From: Spirosoma linguale DSM 74
Lineage (GTDB): Bacteria; Bacteroidota; Bacteroidia; Cytophagales; Spirosomataceae
Assembly (NCBI GenBank): GCA_000024525.1
Contig: CP001769.1
Span: forward strand, 5,861,001-5,925,000
Direction of reading: 5' to 3'
Length of the DNA stretch: 64,000 nucleotides
Part shown: positions 42,578 to 52,311 of the stretch, piece by piece
How positions within the stretch are numbered: position 1 is the stretch's first letter
Layout: every line of letters begins with the position of its first letter
The notes under the pieces: model-generated
What the model saw: the letters and a program-made list of their open reading frames with translations, nothing else
What the model was told of the DNA's origin: nothing
Databases searched by the model: none
Translations under genes and position numbers: made by a program

Positions 42578-45184
42578 GTGAACGACCTACAACGAAAAAT
42601 AAACGCTTTCTTTCAACAACATCCGGCCCGCCGGGTGTTGTTCTTCTTCGACACTGAAAACCGCCATATCGATGATGTAGCTGGACTAAACGGCGAAACA
42701 TTCGAGCTGGTACGGCTTAATCCACCGTATGCCTTTTTCAGCACAAAGGTGCAGCTTAATAGTCGGTCTGCCGATGCTCTTCCGGTGCTACTGTATTTGC
42801 CCGGTCTACAGTCGCCACGAACCGAAGCCGACCGTCAAGAGTTCCCCTTATTCGATTTACTAGTCGCCAACGATGAACTACGTCTTGACCCCGTAGCCGA
42901 GTTGATGGCCCGCTATGGTTTACAACCTCACCAGCGACCACTGGTCGAACGATATCAATCGGAGTTAGTCCGAAAAGACCCATCGGGTATACTTCAGCCC
43001 CTACTTCGTGCTGACGCATTCGAAGAAGCCTCCTTACAACACGCACTGACAGCCAGGCTATTGGGTTTTAAAATCTTGCCAGATGTTAATAGCTTACTAG
43101 CCAAACTCCTGACCGACCGTGCCGACCGGCCAACCGAACAGGCAAACTACCTTACCCGGCTGGAGCAATTGAATCTGGATGCTCCTTTGCGTCGACGTAT
43201 TGGTGATGTCTTTTTCGATGGGCCGGTAACCGAGCCGCTAACCAGTGGCTTTGTGCAGCAGTTGGTCTTGCGGCTCAAATACAATTTGATGGTTTCCTCG
43301 CTACCCACCGATGGCGAGCCATACCCCATGCTACGCCTGAACCGAACGGATACTTTAAGCCGCCTGGCGGTTATACGGGAAACGATTGGGGCCGCTCCGC
43401 TTGAACGACTACTGACAAAGGTCGGCGAGGCTGTTCAAGAGGAAAAGCTACTGGCGCGCTATGGAACGACCGCAAATTATGGGTATTACTCCATCCGGTT
43501 ACGCGAGTTATTGCTCAAGAAAATTATGTTGGCATCCGGCCCTTCGGTCTCACCGGATAGCCAGCTAACCGCCCTCGACGAACTCTTAGCCGACGTACCT
43601 GAGACTCATCCGCAACGGCTGTTGTTGTTAACAGTTCGGCATGGACTTAGCCTGCTGGAAGCCACGGGCAATGTGCTAACCTACCGACTCGATACGCCTG
43701 AAGCTTACATAAAAACTTACGAAGAAACGTTTTACCGCATCGACTTACTGTATCGTTGGTTTGTGCTGGCTCGACGCGACTGGCAGATCGTGGGCTCAGA
43801 TGATTCGGCCATCGGAACAACGGCCGACGATATAGCTGAATGGTTAATACCTTTTGAACAGCGTATCCATGATCGCTATGACCGATTTCTGCTCGAACTT
43901 AACCGCGAATGGTTAGCCTGTCTACAGGAGCGGAACTACGATTTACGAAGCATTGCTATTCCGAAACAATATGATTTTTATCGACAGGCAGTCGTTCGAC
44001 CTCATCTGCGGGATACCATCCAGAAAGTAGCGGTACTGATTTCGGATGGGTTGCGCTACGAAATAGCCCGTGATCTTCAAGCTGAGTTGAATCAGGACCC
44101 TAAAAACCAGACTACGGTTGGCTCGATGTTAACCGCCTTACCGTCGGCTACCTGGTTGGGTATGGCTAATTTGTTGCCGCATAATGGCCTGCTCTTTGAC
44201 GGGCAAACGGTCACCATCAATGGCCAGCATACCAAGGATATAGAAGCTCGCAATGCGATTCTAAAGGCTACGAATGTACGAAGCCAAGCCATTGACTACA
44301 ATAAGCTGGAGTCCATGAGCCGGTCTGAGCTCCGCGATCTATTCAAACAGGAGGTCGTTTATGTCTATCATAACCGAATTGATGATGTGGGCGATAAGCG
44401 CCAGTCGGAAGGGGATACCGTTAAAGCCGTTCGCGAAACGATGGACGAGCTAAAACGGCTCATTAAACTCTTACACAGTCAGTACAACGTTGCACGGGTT
44501 TTGCTTACCGCCGATCACGGCTTTATTTACCAACACATAGCACCCAATGATCAGGCACTAATGAAAGCGCCAGAGGTACCGGTAAAACTCGAAAAAAATC
44601 GGTATGTACTTACGAATCAGAGCAATTTTTCTGGGGCTACAGTGACAGGCAGTCATGTTTTTTCGCTAGCCAGCGTATCGGCTTTGGCTACAGATGTTGA
44701 CTGGAAGGTGCTGGTGCCGGAAGGCATCAACCGGTATCGTCGTCAAGGTAGTGGAACCCGCTATGTTCATGGGGGAGCTAGCTTACAGGAAGTACTCGTA
44801 CCCCTGCTCGAAAGTAGCCGAAAGCGGGAAGACGTAGGTCAGAAGGTGACCATCCGACTGATCCGCGAAGACCTAAGTTTACTGGCTAACCAAGTGAAGG
44901 TACTTTTCTTACAGGAGCAGCGCGTAACCGATATTGATCGCCCTCGTACGGTAGCTGTAGGTCTTTATGTAGGCAATGAACTAGCATCGAATCGGGTAGA
45001 GCTGCTATTCGATTCAGTCTCTGAAAGTGCGTCGGGTCGGACACGCGACTGTACGCTTCATCTGACAGGCAATTTGCCCGTTCAGCGGCAGTACACACTT
45101 CGAATAAGCGACGTAACCGATGAACTGAACCCACTTCTTGAGCGGCCAGTAACTAACAAGACGATAATTGAACGAGACTTTTAA
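42578..45184 (+). CDS. pglZ: BREX phosphatase-fold protein PglZ (type 1 form)
   Basis: This 868-residue protein begins with GTG. The alkaline-phosphatase-superfamily core is in the second half: VAVLISDGLRYEIARDLQ (metal-binding Asp and following residues) and ARVLLTADHGFIYQH (Asp-His metal ligands). The N-terminal FQQHPARRVLFFFDTENRH is the usual PglZ start. PglZ is essential for BREX-mediated exclusion and methylation. It lies 64 bp after pglX and 2 bp before brxL. Confidence 0.93.
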   Translation: MNDLQRKINAFFQQHPARRVLFFFDTENRHIDDVAGLNGETFELVRLNPPYAFFSTKVQLNSRSADALPVLLYLPGLQSPRTEADRQEFPLFDLLVANDELRLDPVAELMARYGLQPHQRPLVERYQSELVRKDPSGILQPLLRADAFEEASLQHALTARLLGFKILPDVNSLLAKLLTDRADRPTEQANYLTRLEQLNLDAPLRRRIGDVFFDGPVTEPLTSGFVQQLVLRLKYNLMVSSLPTDGEPYPMLRLNRTDTLSRLAVIRETIGAAPLERLLTKVGEAVQEEKLLARYGTTANYGYYSIRLRELLLKKIMLASGPSVSPDSQLTALDELLADVPETHPQRLLLLTVRHGLSLLEATGNVLTYRLDTPEAYIKTYEETFYRIDLLYRWFVLARRDWQIVGSDDSAIGTTADDIAEWLIPFEQRIHDRYDRFLLELNREWLACLQERNYDLRSIAIPKQYDFYRQAVVRPHLRDTIQKVAVLISDGLRYEIARDLQAELNQDPKNQTTVGSMLTALPSATWLGMANLLPHNGLLFDGQTVTINGQHTKDIEARNAILKATNVRSQAIDYNKLESMSRSELRDLFKQEVVYVYHNRIDDVGDKRQSEGDTVKAVRETMDELKRLIKLLHSQYNVARVLLTADHGFIYQHIAPNDQALMKAPEVPVKLEKNRYVLTNQSNFSGATVTGSHVFSLASVSALATDVDWKVLVPEGINRYRRQGSGTRYVHGGASLQEVLVPLLESSRKREDVGQKVTIRLIREDLSLLANQVKVLFLQEQRVTDIDRPRTVAVGLYVGNELASNRVELLFDSVSESASGRTRDCTLHLTGNLPVQRQYTLRISDVTDELNPLLERPVTNKTIIERDF

Positions 45185-45186
45185 TT

Positions 45187-47214
45187 ATGGAATACGCCGA
45201 TAAAGTACGGACTTTCTTTTCTGGCAAAGTAGTTCGTAAAGACCTGACAGCTCAAATAAAAGGAAGTGCCGTGGTGCCGACTTATGTGCTGGAGTACCTA
45301 TTAGGTCAATACTGTGCCTCAGATGATGAAGTGATCGTTGCCGATGGTATTGAGCGCATTAAAGATATTATCAAGTCAAATTTTGTGCATCGTAGCGATG
45401 CTGAATTGGTTAAGTCGCGCGTACGTGAGCAGGGTGAGCACCGAATTATCGATAAGATAAATGTGGTGCTAAATGACAAGCAGAATCAATATGAGGCTGA
45501 TTTTGCCAATTTAATGTTGCGCGATGTGCCTATTGTCGACCGCATCGTGACCCAGCATAAGAAGCTACTAAGTGGGGCGGGGGTTTGGTGTATCATCGAC
45601 CTAAGCTATGATCATAGCCGGGATGCTAAAGTACGCTGGGGCATTGAGTCAATAAAGCCTATTCAGGTATCTGCCATCGACGTACAGGAATATTTGGGTG
45701 CCCGGCCTCAGTTCACTACAGACGAATGGCTGGATCTGTTGCTGCATAGCATTGGGTATGAACCCCAATATTTTAGCCGTCGTGATAAATTTATACAGTT
45801 ATCACGACTCATTCCTTTTGTTGAAAGCAATTTTAACTTTATCGAACTTGGTCCAAAGGGAACTGGTAAATCTCACGTCTTCTCAGAGCTATCTCCACAC
45901 GGCGTATTGGTATCAGGAGGTGATGTTTCTAAAGCAACCCTATTTGTCAATAATAATACAAGGCAATTGGGTCTAGTAGGCTTTTGGGATGTGGTAGCTT
46001 TGGATGAATTCGAGCAAGAAAAGAACAGCAAAACCATTGATGGAGACTTAGTAAAAATTCTTCAGAATTACATGGCCAACCAATCGTTCAACCGGGGTAA
46101 TGATACCATCATGGCAACCGCTTCCATGGCCTTTGTGGGTAATACAAAGCACACGGTGCCGTATATGCTTAAAAACAGTCACTTGTTTGAGTCCATACCC
46201 CAAGGTTACCTAAAAGGGGCTTTCCTGGACCGGATGCATCTGTATATTCCTGGTTGGGAAGTTCGAATTCTGAAAGAAAGCGTATTTAGCCATGGGCATG
46301 GCTTTATTGTTGACTATTTAGCGGAAATCCTGCGTGAGATGCGTCGGCTCGATTTTTCCGATTTACTTTCATCGGTTGCAATTCTGGATCCATCCCTAAC
46401 CCAACGGGATAAATTAGCTGTTTTCAAAACGTTTTCGGGCTTAGCAAAGCTGTTATATCCGCATCGGCAACTGACCGAAGAGGAAGCAGAAGAGTTAGTC
46501 GAATTTGCAATGGAAGGCCGTCGCCGGGTTAAAGAACAACTGTATCTTATTGATGAGACCTTCCAACAACAGCCATCCCTGTTTCGATACGTACATAAGG
46601 CCACTGGCCAGGAGAGGGAAGTTGCTTTGCTGGAAAGTCTAAGCCTGGACTCAACGTTCGAAATTCCAGACGTGATTACGGTTGATGTCGACTCAGGAAG
46701 TGTAAATACGACAAGTACAAATCCTACGACCAACAAACTATTTATAGGTGATAGGGCATTCAAGGAGAACCAGACCGGTTTGTCATTTCGCAAGTTATTC
46801 GGTGATTATATTGAAGGGGCTAAACAAATTTCACTGATTGATCCATACATCCGTCAGCCTCATCAATACCGATTGCTTATGGAATTTCTGGTGTTAATCT
46901 CCGAAAGAAAACCACTTGACCAAGAAGTAGACGTTGAAGTAGTTACCTACTTTGAGTCACCGGATAAAGAGATAGAAGCGAAAGCTAACTTTGATCAGTT
47001 AACTGAATCTGTTGCAGACCTAGGGATTCAGTTAACTTACCGCTTTGATCCCGCAATCCATGACCGGTTCATTTATCTGAACAACGGCTGGCGAATAAAA
47101 TTAGGAATGGGATTGGATATGTTTCAAAAGCCTGACTTAATGGATATAGCTAGTGTCTTCCCAGAAAAGAGAAAGTGTAAAAAACGTTTTGAAATAAGTT
47201 ATCAGCGTATTTAA
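45187..47214 (+). CDS. brxL: BREX Lon-like ATPase BrxL with PLD-like (MIT_C) C-terminus
   Basis: This 675-residue protein has BrxL N-terminal sequence (VRTFFSGKVVRKDLTAQIKG). Its AAA+ domain has a Walker A (ELGPKGTGKSHVFSEL, from residue 222) and VVALDEFEQEK as Walker B. The last 160 residues, from about 515, are not a Lon protease domain. They contain KQISLIDPYIRQPHQYRLLM and AIHDRFIYLNNGWRIKLGMG, typical of the phospholipase-D-like MIT_C fold. A flexible Ser/Thr-rich linker joins the two. BrxL forms DNA-binding rings in BREX; the PLD-like end could add membrane or nucleic-acid contacts. Confidence 0.88.
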   Translation: MEYADKVRTFFSGKVVRKDLTAQIKGSAVVPTYVLEYLLGQYCASDDEVIVADGIERIKDIIKSNFVHRSDAELVKSRVREQGEHRIIDKINVVLNDKQNQYEADFANLMLRDVPIVDRIVTQHKKLLSGAGVWCIIDLSYDHSRDAKVRWGIESIKPIQVSAIDVQEYLGARPQFTTDEWLDLLLHSIGYEPQYFSRRDKFIQLSRLIPFVESNFNFIELGPKGTGKSHVFSELSPHGVLVSGGDVSKATLFVNNNTRQLGLVGFWDVVALDEFEQEKNSKTIDGDLVKILQNYMANQSFNRGNDTIMATASMAFVGNTKHTVPYMLKNSHLFESIPQGYLKGAFLDRMHLYIPGWEVRILKESVFSHGHGFIVDYLAEILREMRRLDFSDLLSSVAILDPSLTQRDKLAVFKTFSGLAKLLYPHRQLTEEEAEELVEFAMEGRRRVKEQLYLIDETFQQQPSLFRYVHKATGQEREVALLESLSLDSTFEIPDVITVDVDSGSVNTTSTNPTTNKLFIGDRAFKENQTGLSFRKLFGDYIEGAKQISLIDPYIRQPHQYRLLMEFLVLISERKPLDQEVDVEVVTYFESPDKEIEAKANFDQLTESVADLGIQLTYRFDPAIHDRFIYLNNGWRIKLGMGLDMFQKPDLMDIASVFPEKRKCKKRFEISYQRI

Positions 47215-47515
47215 TGAAAAAGAACATGTTAATAGTATCTAAACTACATCAATCATCGAGAAAAACTAATGAAAGAACGGCTTTATTGGGCAGAGTAAAA
47301 ATTAGGAAAATCGTCAGACTATAACTATAACCTTAGATTTAAAGCAGGCACTACTACGTTAGTTGACTAATTGGTGCTTGCTAAGTGTTTGCTTAGTACT
47401 TCTTTTAAAAGCATTAACAAGCATATTATACGAGATATAGTCGGGCTAATCCTTAAAAATCTGCCTTAGTAAAAGTAATTGGCCTATTAATCAAACATAT
47501 TTATTGGCAAATACA

Positions 47516-47842
47516 ATGGCTTTAATCGATGAAAAGTGGCGTTGTCGGCAGAGTAGGGCAAGTGAAACGATTCGACGATGTAAATGGATGGATGGCCTAA
47601 AAAACAGCCCTACAGTAAAAGAGCTTATCATACAATTTAATGCTTTAGAAAGAGACTATTATCAAAGCAGGAAAGAAATGCTTAATGAAGTACAAGCATT
47701 AAATACTTCACCAAATGAAGTTCCTATCCAGTTATTCAGTTTTGATCAGTTAATGGATCATTTCGGCATTCCTCAAGCTCAAGAAGAAATTGATGTAGGA
47801 AATATGATTGTCGTTCCTTGGGTTGACCAAAGTCATTACTTA
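47516..47842 (+). pseudogene. 5' part of an unrecognised gene split by an insertion element
   Basis: The 109 codons from ATG (MALIDEKWRCRQ) to TTA 47840-47842 are the first part of a gene interrupted by the IS5-family element at 47843-51299. The frame resumes without shift at 51300. The joined product would be about 400 residues, mostly helical at the start (VKELIIQFNALERDYYQSRK), then FDQLMDHFGIPQAQEEID. An alternative TTG start lies four codons upstream. It follows brxL by about 300 bp on the same strand and could be a BREX accessory gene. No family was recognised. Confidence 0.6.
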
Positions 47843-48523
47843 GAAGGTGTTGGGGAATTAGATTTGGGCTTTGGGCTTGATCCGTTGCAACATCAGCTGA
47901 ATGTTGGCTAAAAGTAGCCAGCCTACCGAAGAAGATAGCGTATACTCGTAATCTTTGACGATGCGCCGAAAAAACGGGGTCGCCCGAGCGATTGGTCCAA
48001 GCAATCGTCCGCTCAACGACCCAGCGTTTGGCAACGGGAACAAAACCCTGAGCCGATTCAGGACGAGCAGCCCGCTCGAAGGCAAGACCCCAACCAGCCA
48101 ACGCTTTCGCAAAAACACCGCCGTACGACCCATCGCCAAAAACCTTTTCAACCCGGTCACCGTACCACAAAATATCACTTATCAAGGCTAAGGCGGCAGG
48201 GCCATCACCGTCATTGGCCGCGTGTACATGAGCCGCCCACAAGCGGCCACCGGTATCGACCAATAATTGGCGCTTACGCCCGTTCACTTTCTTATGTGAG
48301 TCAAGACCACGGTACTCACAAATCATGGGAGCAAGTTTAACGCTCTGACTATCAACGCAAAAAACTGACGGTAACGCTTCGCGTTCTTCTTGCGTTCGAT
48401 CCAGTTGGTTCAACGCCCGGTTAATTCGTTCGAGTGTTCCATCGGTCTTCCACTGGTCAAAGTAATAGTAAACTGCTTGCCAATGAGGGAATTGATTGGG
48501 CAGATTTCGCCATTGGCTGTGTA

Positions 48524-48651
48524 TTTCGGAGTAAACTGACCCACCTGTTTCGGATGTAGTTGACCCACCCATTTCGGGCCAAACTGACCCACCCCGCCCG
48601 CTGAGCAGGAGCCGCCTAATCACCGTAGTTTCGGAACAAATTGACCCTCCG
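48524..48651. repeat. Four transposase-binding-type repeats at the IS21 left end
   Basis: Four copies of a roughly 23-bp unit, TTTCGG-(N)4-AAACTGACCCACC with variations, start at 48524, 48548, 48572 and 48629. Two inverse copies are at the right end (51020-51075: GGGTGGGTCAGTTTGCTCCGAAA and GGGTCACTTTGTCCGG). Multiple terminal repeats bound by IstA are characteristic of IS21 elements. Confidence 0.8.
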
Positions 48652-48656
48652 AACCT

Positions 48657-50198
48657 ATGGCCAACCAGCGTCTTCCTATGCACCTACTCCGTCAGATTCT
48701 GCTTCTCCAGCAGCAACATAAGTCTATCCGGGATATTGCCCGTTCGCTAGGCCTGGCTCGCAATACCGTCCGGGGCTACCTGCGCATGCTTCCCGATCCG
48801 GCAACGCTTTCCCTCCCGCAACTCTCCGACCAACAGTTGGATGAGCTGGTACAAAGTCGTCCGCCTGCGCCCTCACCCGACGCCCCCCTAACTATTCTTC
48901 AACAACGATTCGCTCAGATTGACCGCGAACTGACCCGACCCGGCGTTACCCGGTATAGTCTTTGGCTGGATTACAAAGCCGAACATCCCAACGGCTATCA
49001 GTATACGCAGTTCTGCCACTATTATCAGCTTTGGAGCCAGCGGCAGCAGACCAGCATGCACATTGAGCACAAAGCGGGCGACAAACTCTTCGTCGACTTT
49101 GCGGGCAAGCGGCTCTCGCTGGTCGACCAGACAACAGGGGAGGTTAGGCCGGTCGAGTTCTTCGTGGCCGTGCTGGGTTGCAGTCAGCTCACTTACGCCC
49201 AGGTAGTGGCTACTCAGCGCAAGGAGGACTTCATCACCGCCCTGCAAAACGCCCTGCATTACTTCGGGGGCGTACCAGCGGCCATCGTGCCCGATAACCT
49301 CAAAGCGGCTGTGATTCGCTCGGATCGCTATGAACCCCAGATCAATGAGACGCTGGCTGACTTTGCGCTCCATTATCAAACGACGATCCTGCCGGCCCGG
49401 AGCGGTAAGCCCCGCGACAAAGCTCTGGTCGAAGGAGCCGTCAACATCCTCTATCGACGCATCTACGCTCCCCTGCGCAATGAGGTCTTTCATCGACTTG
49501 ACGATCTCAATGCGGCTATCCGCCCCTTACTCGACGCCCACAACCAAATGCGCTTTCAGAACCGGGGCCATAGTCGGCAGTCGCAGTTCGAGGAGCGGGA
49601 GCGAATGCACTTGATGGGGTTGCCCAACACGGCTTATCTCATCAAACACTATGCGGGGAGCCGGGTTCAGAAAAACGGCCATGTACTGCTGTCAGAAGAC
49701 AAGCATTATTACAGCGTACCCTATCGCTACATCGGCCAGTGGGTACGGCTGATCTACACGGCGTCAAGCGTTGAAGTCTACTGCCAGCACCAGCGTATTG
49801 CGACTCACCAGCGATTACAGGGACAGTACCATTACTCGACACTCAAAGAGCATTTGCCCCCAGCCCATCAGTGGATCAGTGACTGGAGCCCGGAGACGTT
49901 CGTCCGTCGGGCCGACCGCATTGGCCCCCAAACCCGGCAGGCCGTCGAAGCCATCCTAACGAGCCGGGCGCATCCCGAACAGGCTTATAAGTCGTGCCAG
50001 GGTGTACTAAGTCTGGAAAAGAAAGTGGGTAGAGAACGTCTGGAGCGGGCCTGCCAACGGGCGTTGTGCTACCAGAGCGTGAGCTACAAAGTCATCCGAT
50101 CCATCATCGAACGCGGGCTGGATACGCTCTCCGATGCCAGTCCTGTCAGCTCAGTACCCAGCCATGAAAACATCCGGGGCGCATCAGCCTACCAGTAA
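48657..50198 (+). CDS. istA: IS21-family transposase IstA
   Basis: This 513-residue transposase has an N-terminal helix-turn-helix (SIRDIARSLGLARNTVRGYL). The DDE integrase core follows, with KLFVDFAGKRLSLVD (first Asp), IVPDNLKAAVIR (second Asp) and DKALVEGAVNILYRRIYAPL (Glu). It cuts and joins DNA together with IstB. The start ATG lies just inside the last of the left-end repeats. Confidence 0.95.
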   Translation: MANQRLPMHLLRQILLLQQQHKSIRDIARSLGLARNTVRGYLRMLPDPATLSLPQLSDQQLDELVQSRPPAPSPDAPLTILQQRFAQIDRELTRPGVTRYSLWLDYKAEHPNGYQYTQFCHYYQLWSQRQQTSMHIEHKAGDKLFVDFAGKRLSLVDQTTGEVRPVEFFVAVLGCSQLTYAQVVATQRKEDFITALQNALHYFGGVPAAIVPDNLKAAVIRSDRYEPQINETLADFALHYQTTILPARSGKPRDKALVEGAVNILYRRIYAPLRNEVFHRLDDLNAAIRPLLDAHNQMRFQNRGHSRQSQFEERERMHLMGLPNTAYLIKHYAGSRVQKNGHVLLSEDKHYYSVPYRYIGQWVRLIYTASSVEVYCQHQRIATHQRLQGQYHYSTLKEHLPPAHQWISDWSPETFVRRADRIGPQTRQAVEAILTSRAHPEQAYKSCQGVLSLEKKVGRERLERACQRALCYQSVSYKVIRSIIERGLDTLSDASPVSSVPSHENIRGASAYQ

Positions 50199-50246
50199 AG
50201 CCGAGCCAATCAACACACGTACCAACTACAAAAGGGAATAAAAAGT

Positions 50247-50990
50247 ATGAATAACCAAGCGACACTTGACCGACTACGGGACCTTAAACTGGTGGGCATG
50301 TATCAGGCCTTCGAGACCCTGCTTCGCCTACCCCTTCACCAGCAACCGCCTGCCGACGAACTGCTGGCCCAGCTTACTGAAGCTGAACATGAGTACCGTC
50401 AACACCGACGCACCCAGATGGCCATCCGGGCGGCCCGCTTTCGCTATCAGGCCTCGCTGGAAGAGTTGCACTACGGCCCTGGCCGCAACCTGGATAAGAC
50501 GCTGGTGCTTCGTTTGGCCGACTGCCGCTTCATCGATCGAGCCGAGAATATCTTCCTGACGGGATCAACTGGCTGCGGCAAAAGTTACGTGGCTTCGGCC
50601 CTGGGCTATCAGGCCTGTCAGCTGGGGTATCGGGTGGGTTATCACAATCTGATCCGGCTCATACAGCGACTGCAACTGGCTAAAGCCGACGGCTCCTACC
50701 AGCGGGAGATGAGTCGTCTGGAGCGGCAACACCTGCTCATTCTGGATGACTGGGGCTTACAACCCCTTGATCAGAATGGCCGATTGGCCCTGTTACAGAT
50801 CATGGAGGACCGGCATGGCAAGGCCGCTACGATCATCACCTCGCAACTGCCGGTGAGTAAATGGCACGAATACATCGACGATCCTACCTTGGCCGATGCC
50901 ATCCTGGACCGGCTAACTCACAAGGCTCATCGGATGGAGTTGAAGGGTGAATCGATGCGACGCAAGCAAAGTCTTGCGGCTGAGAAATAA
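50247..50990 (+). CDS. istB: IS21-family ATPase IstB
   Basis: This 247-residue AAA+ helper of IstA is DnaC-related. Walker A is GSTGCGKSYVASALGYQA (106-113) and Walker B is HLLILDDWGLQPLD, followed by the sensor ATIITSQLPVSKWHEYI. IstB selects target DNA and stimulates transposition. It starts 48 bp after istA, with a purine-rich stretch (AAAAGGGAATAAAAAG) upstream. Confidence 0.95.
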   Translation: MNNQATLDRLRDLKLVGMYQAFETLLRLPLHQQPPADELLAQLTEAEHEYRQHRRTQMAIRAARFRYQASLEELHYGPGRNLDKTLVLRLADCRFIDRAENIFLTGSTGCGKSYVASALGYQACQLGYRVGYHNLIRLIQRLQLAKADGSYQREMSRLERQHLLILDDWGLQPLDQNGRLALLQIMEDRHGKAATIITSQLPVSKWHEYIDDPTLADAILDRLTHKAHRMELKGESMRRKQSLAAEK

Positions 50991-51299
50991 AGTGTACTAA
51001 CTTTGAGCGGTTCCTACCCACAGGCGGGGTGGGTCAGTTTGCTCCGAAACGCCTGGGTCACTTTGTCCGGAATACATAATTGGCAACCGGTACGAAGCAG
51101 CCATAGGATGGCATTCATTACTTCAAATAGATTCAGCTTGCGCTTGCGTTTGAGAGACAGAAAAGGCGATATTGTGGCCCATTGGTAGTCGCAGGGCGGC
51201 CTGTGCCGTCAGTTCCATAAACTGTTTGGTCATCATCTTGTAGTTTGGCGACCACAAAGGTGACACGGCTACCAGTCTTTTCAATTCCCCAACACGTTC

Positions 51300-52175
51300 T
51301 TAACCGAGGAAATACTTAGAGAAATAACAAAACTTTGGTTCGAAGCTCATCAACGCCCTGTAAGTCAAGGTGCTACATACTATTATAATGATGCCTTTAA
51401 TTGGGGTATTCTACGCCGCTTTGAAGCAGAAATAATAACGGGAGATCTGGGGAAAATTGATTTCGGATTAGAAAACCAAGATTTTCCTTTAATTTATGTT
51501 TACTACCCACATATTCCGGTACGAGATATAGATCGCTTGAACTTAACACTTTCGAATTGGGAGGAAATAAATACTAATTTCTCTAGAAAAAAGGAAAAGA
51601 TATTAGAACTAGAATTTAAATCCAGTCGGGGTGATTTTATGTTAAGTCGGCAGTTTCCCTATGGTAGACTATTTAAAGTTGATGACCAAGAAATATATCA
51701 AATTGAGTCTCTAATGTTTTTCGACTTTCTGAATACAATTTACCTTTTGAGTGAAGAACACCCTGATTGTTTTGGGCACGGAGCACAAGCAATTTTAGAT
51801 GGCTTATACGGTTATTACAAAGAGTTACTTTTTGGAGAAAGAGAATTAGATCAAGAAGAATTTGAACTGAAACTCACACAACAGTTTGTCTATATGACTA
51901 ACGATCAAAAAGAACTTCGTATTGATCTTTACAGACATTTAGATGTATCGAAAAGTGGAATTGGAAAGGATTTCATTGGAGGCTTGTTTCATGTTTTCAA
52001 TCATTTCCACGGTTTACAATTTTCAGGGAAAAATGAGTTAATTCAGTTACATGAAGGGTTTTTGTTTAACCTTATAAGAGATATACTATTTAATCACTTG
52101 CCAGAAGAAAAGAAAATAAGTAGGGCAGGGGAAACATATGAAGCACATTATCAATATTATACTCGGAGGTTTTAA
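51300..52175 (+). pseudogene. 3' part of the gene split by the IS5-family element
   Basis: This stretch continues the frame of 47516-47842 directly after the target repeat: LTEEILREITKLWFEAHQRP, then ATYYYNDAFNWGILRRFEAE, PLIYVYYPHIPVRDID and onward to HYQYYTRRF. A TTG at 51537 could start a shorter product, but the upstream codons are clearly coding. The protein is rich in aromatic and acidic residues and lower in GC than the insertion elements. No family was recognised. The position between BREX and CBASS makes a defence role plausible. Confidence 0.6.
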
Positions 52176-52311
52176 TAAAAGTGGTTATGGTAGGTTTGGC
52201 TGTTGAAACTATTTAGTAATAGACATCTCCGTAATAAAACAGGTCAATAGTGTTAAATAACTCATCTAGCATAATGTATCACTTCGCTAATATGCGCAAA
52301 GGATTTCTTTA

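Larger units (their letters stand above)
48518..51078 (+). mobile_element. IS21-family insertion sequence, intact
   Basis: This 2561-bp element has istA and istB in the usual order. The ends are TGTGTATTTCGG and the complement of TATGTATTCCGG. They are flanked by a 6-bp target duplication ATTGGC (48512-48517 and 51079-51084), within the 4-8 bp range known for IS21. Excision restores the IS5 transposase frame exactly. Both genes have complete motifs, so it may be active. Confidence 0.92.
47858..51236 (-). pseudogene. IS5-family transposase, frameshifted and split by IS21
   Basis: The coding parts are 51085-51236 and 47858-48517 on the minus strand. Joining them across the IS21 target repeat gives LLRTGC-QWRNLPNQFPHW without a gap. 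The DDE residues are visible in FCVDSQSVKLAPM, KVFGDGSYGGVF and RWVVERTIAWTN. Two reading-frame breaks exist besides the insertion: one after MTKQFMELT (near 51200) and one at a run of A residues at 47969-47974, after which the true end FFRRIVKDYEYTLSSSVGW continues in another frame. The enzyme is therefore dead. The stop lies inside the left terminal repeat. Confidence 0.85.
47843..51299. mobile_element. IS5-family element carrying a nested IS21-family element
   Basis: The ends are 17-bp terminal inverted repeats with one mismatch: GAAGGTGTTGGGGAATT on the left and the complement of GAACGTGTTGGGGAATT on the right. They are flanked by a 3-bp target duplication TTA (47840-47842 and 51300-51302). 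TNA targets are known for part of the IS5 family. Removing the element with one TTA restores an uninterrupted frame (SHY-L-TEEILREI) of the host gene. Without the inner IS21 it would be about 890 bp, normal for IS5 relatives. Confidence 0.9.

Noticed and set aside
48888..49493. 201-codon minus-strand frame inside istA
   Set aside because: Shadow of the transposase DDE domain.
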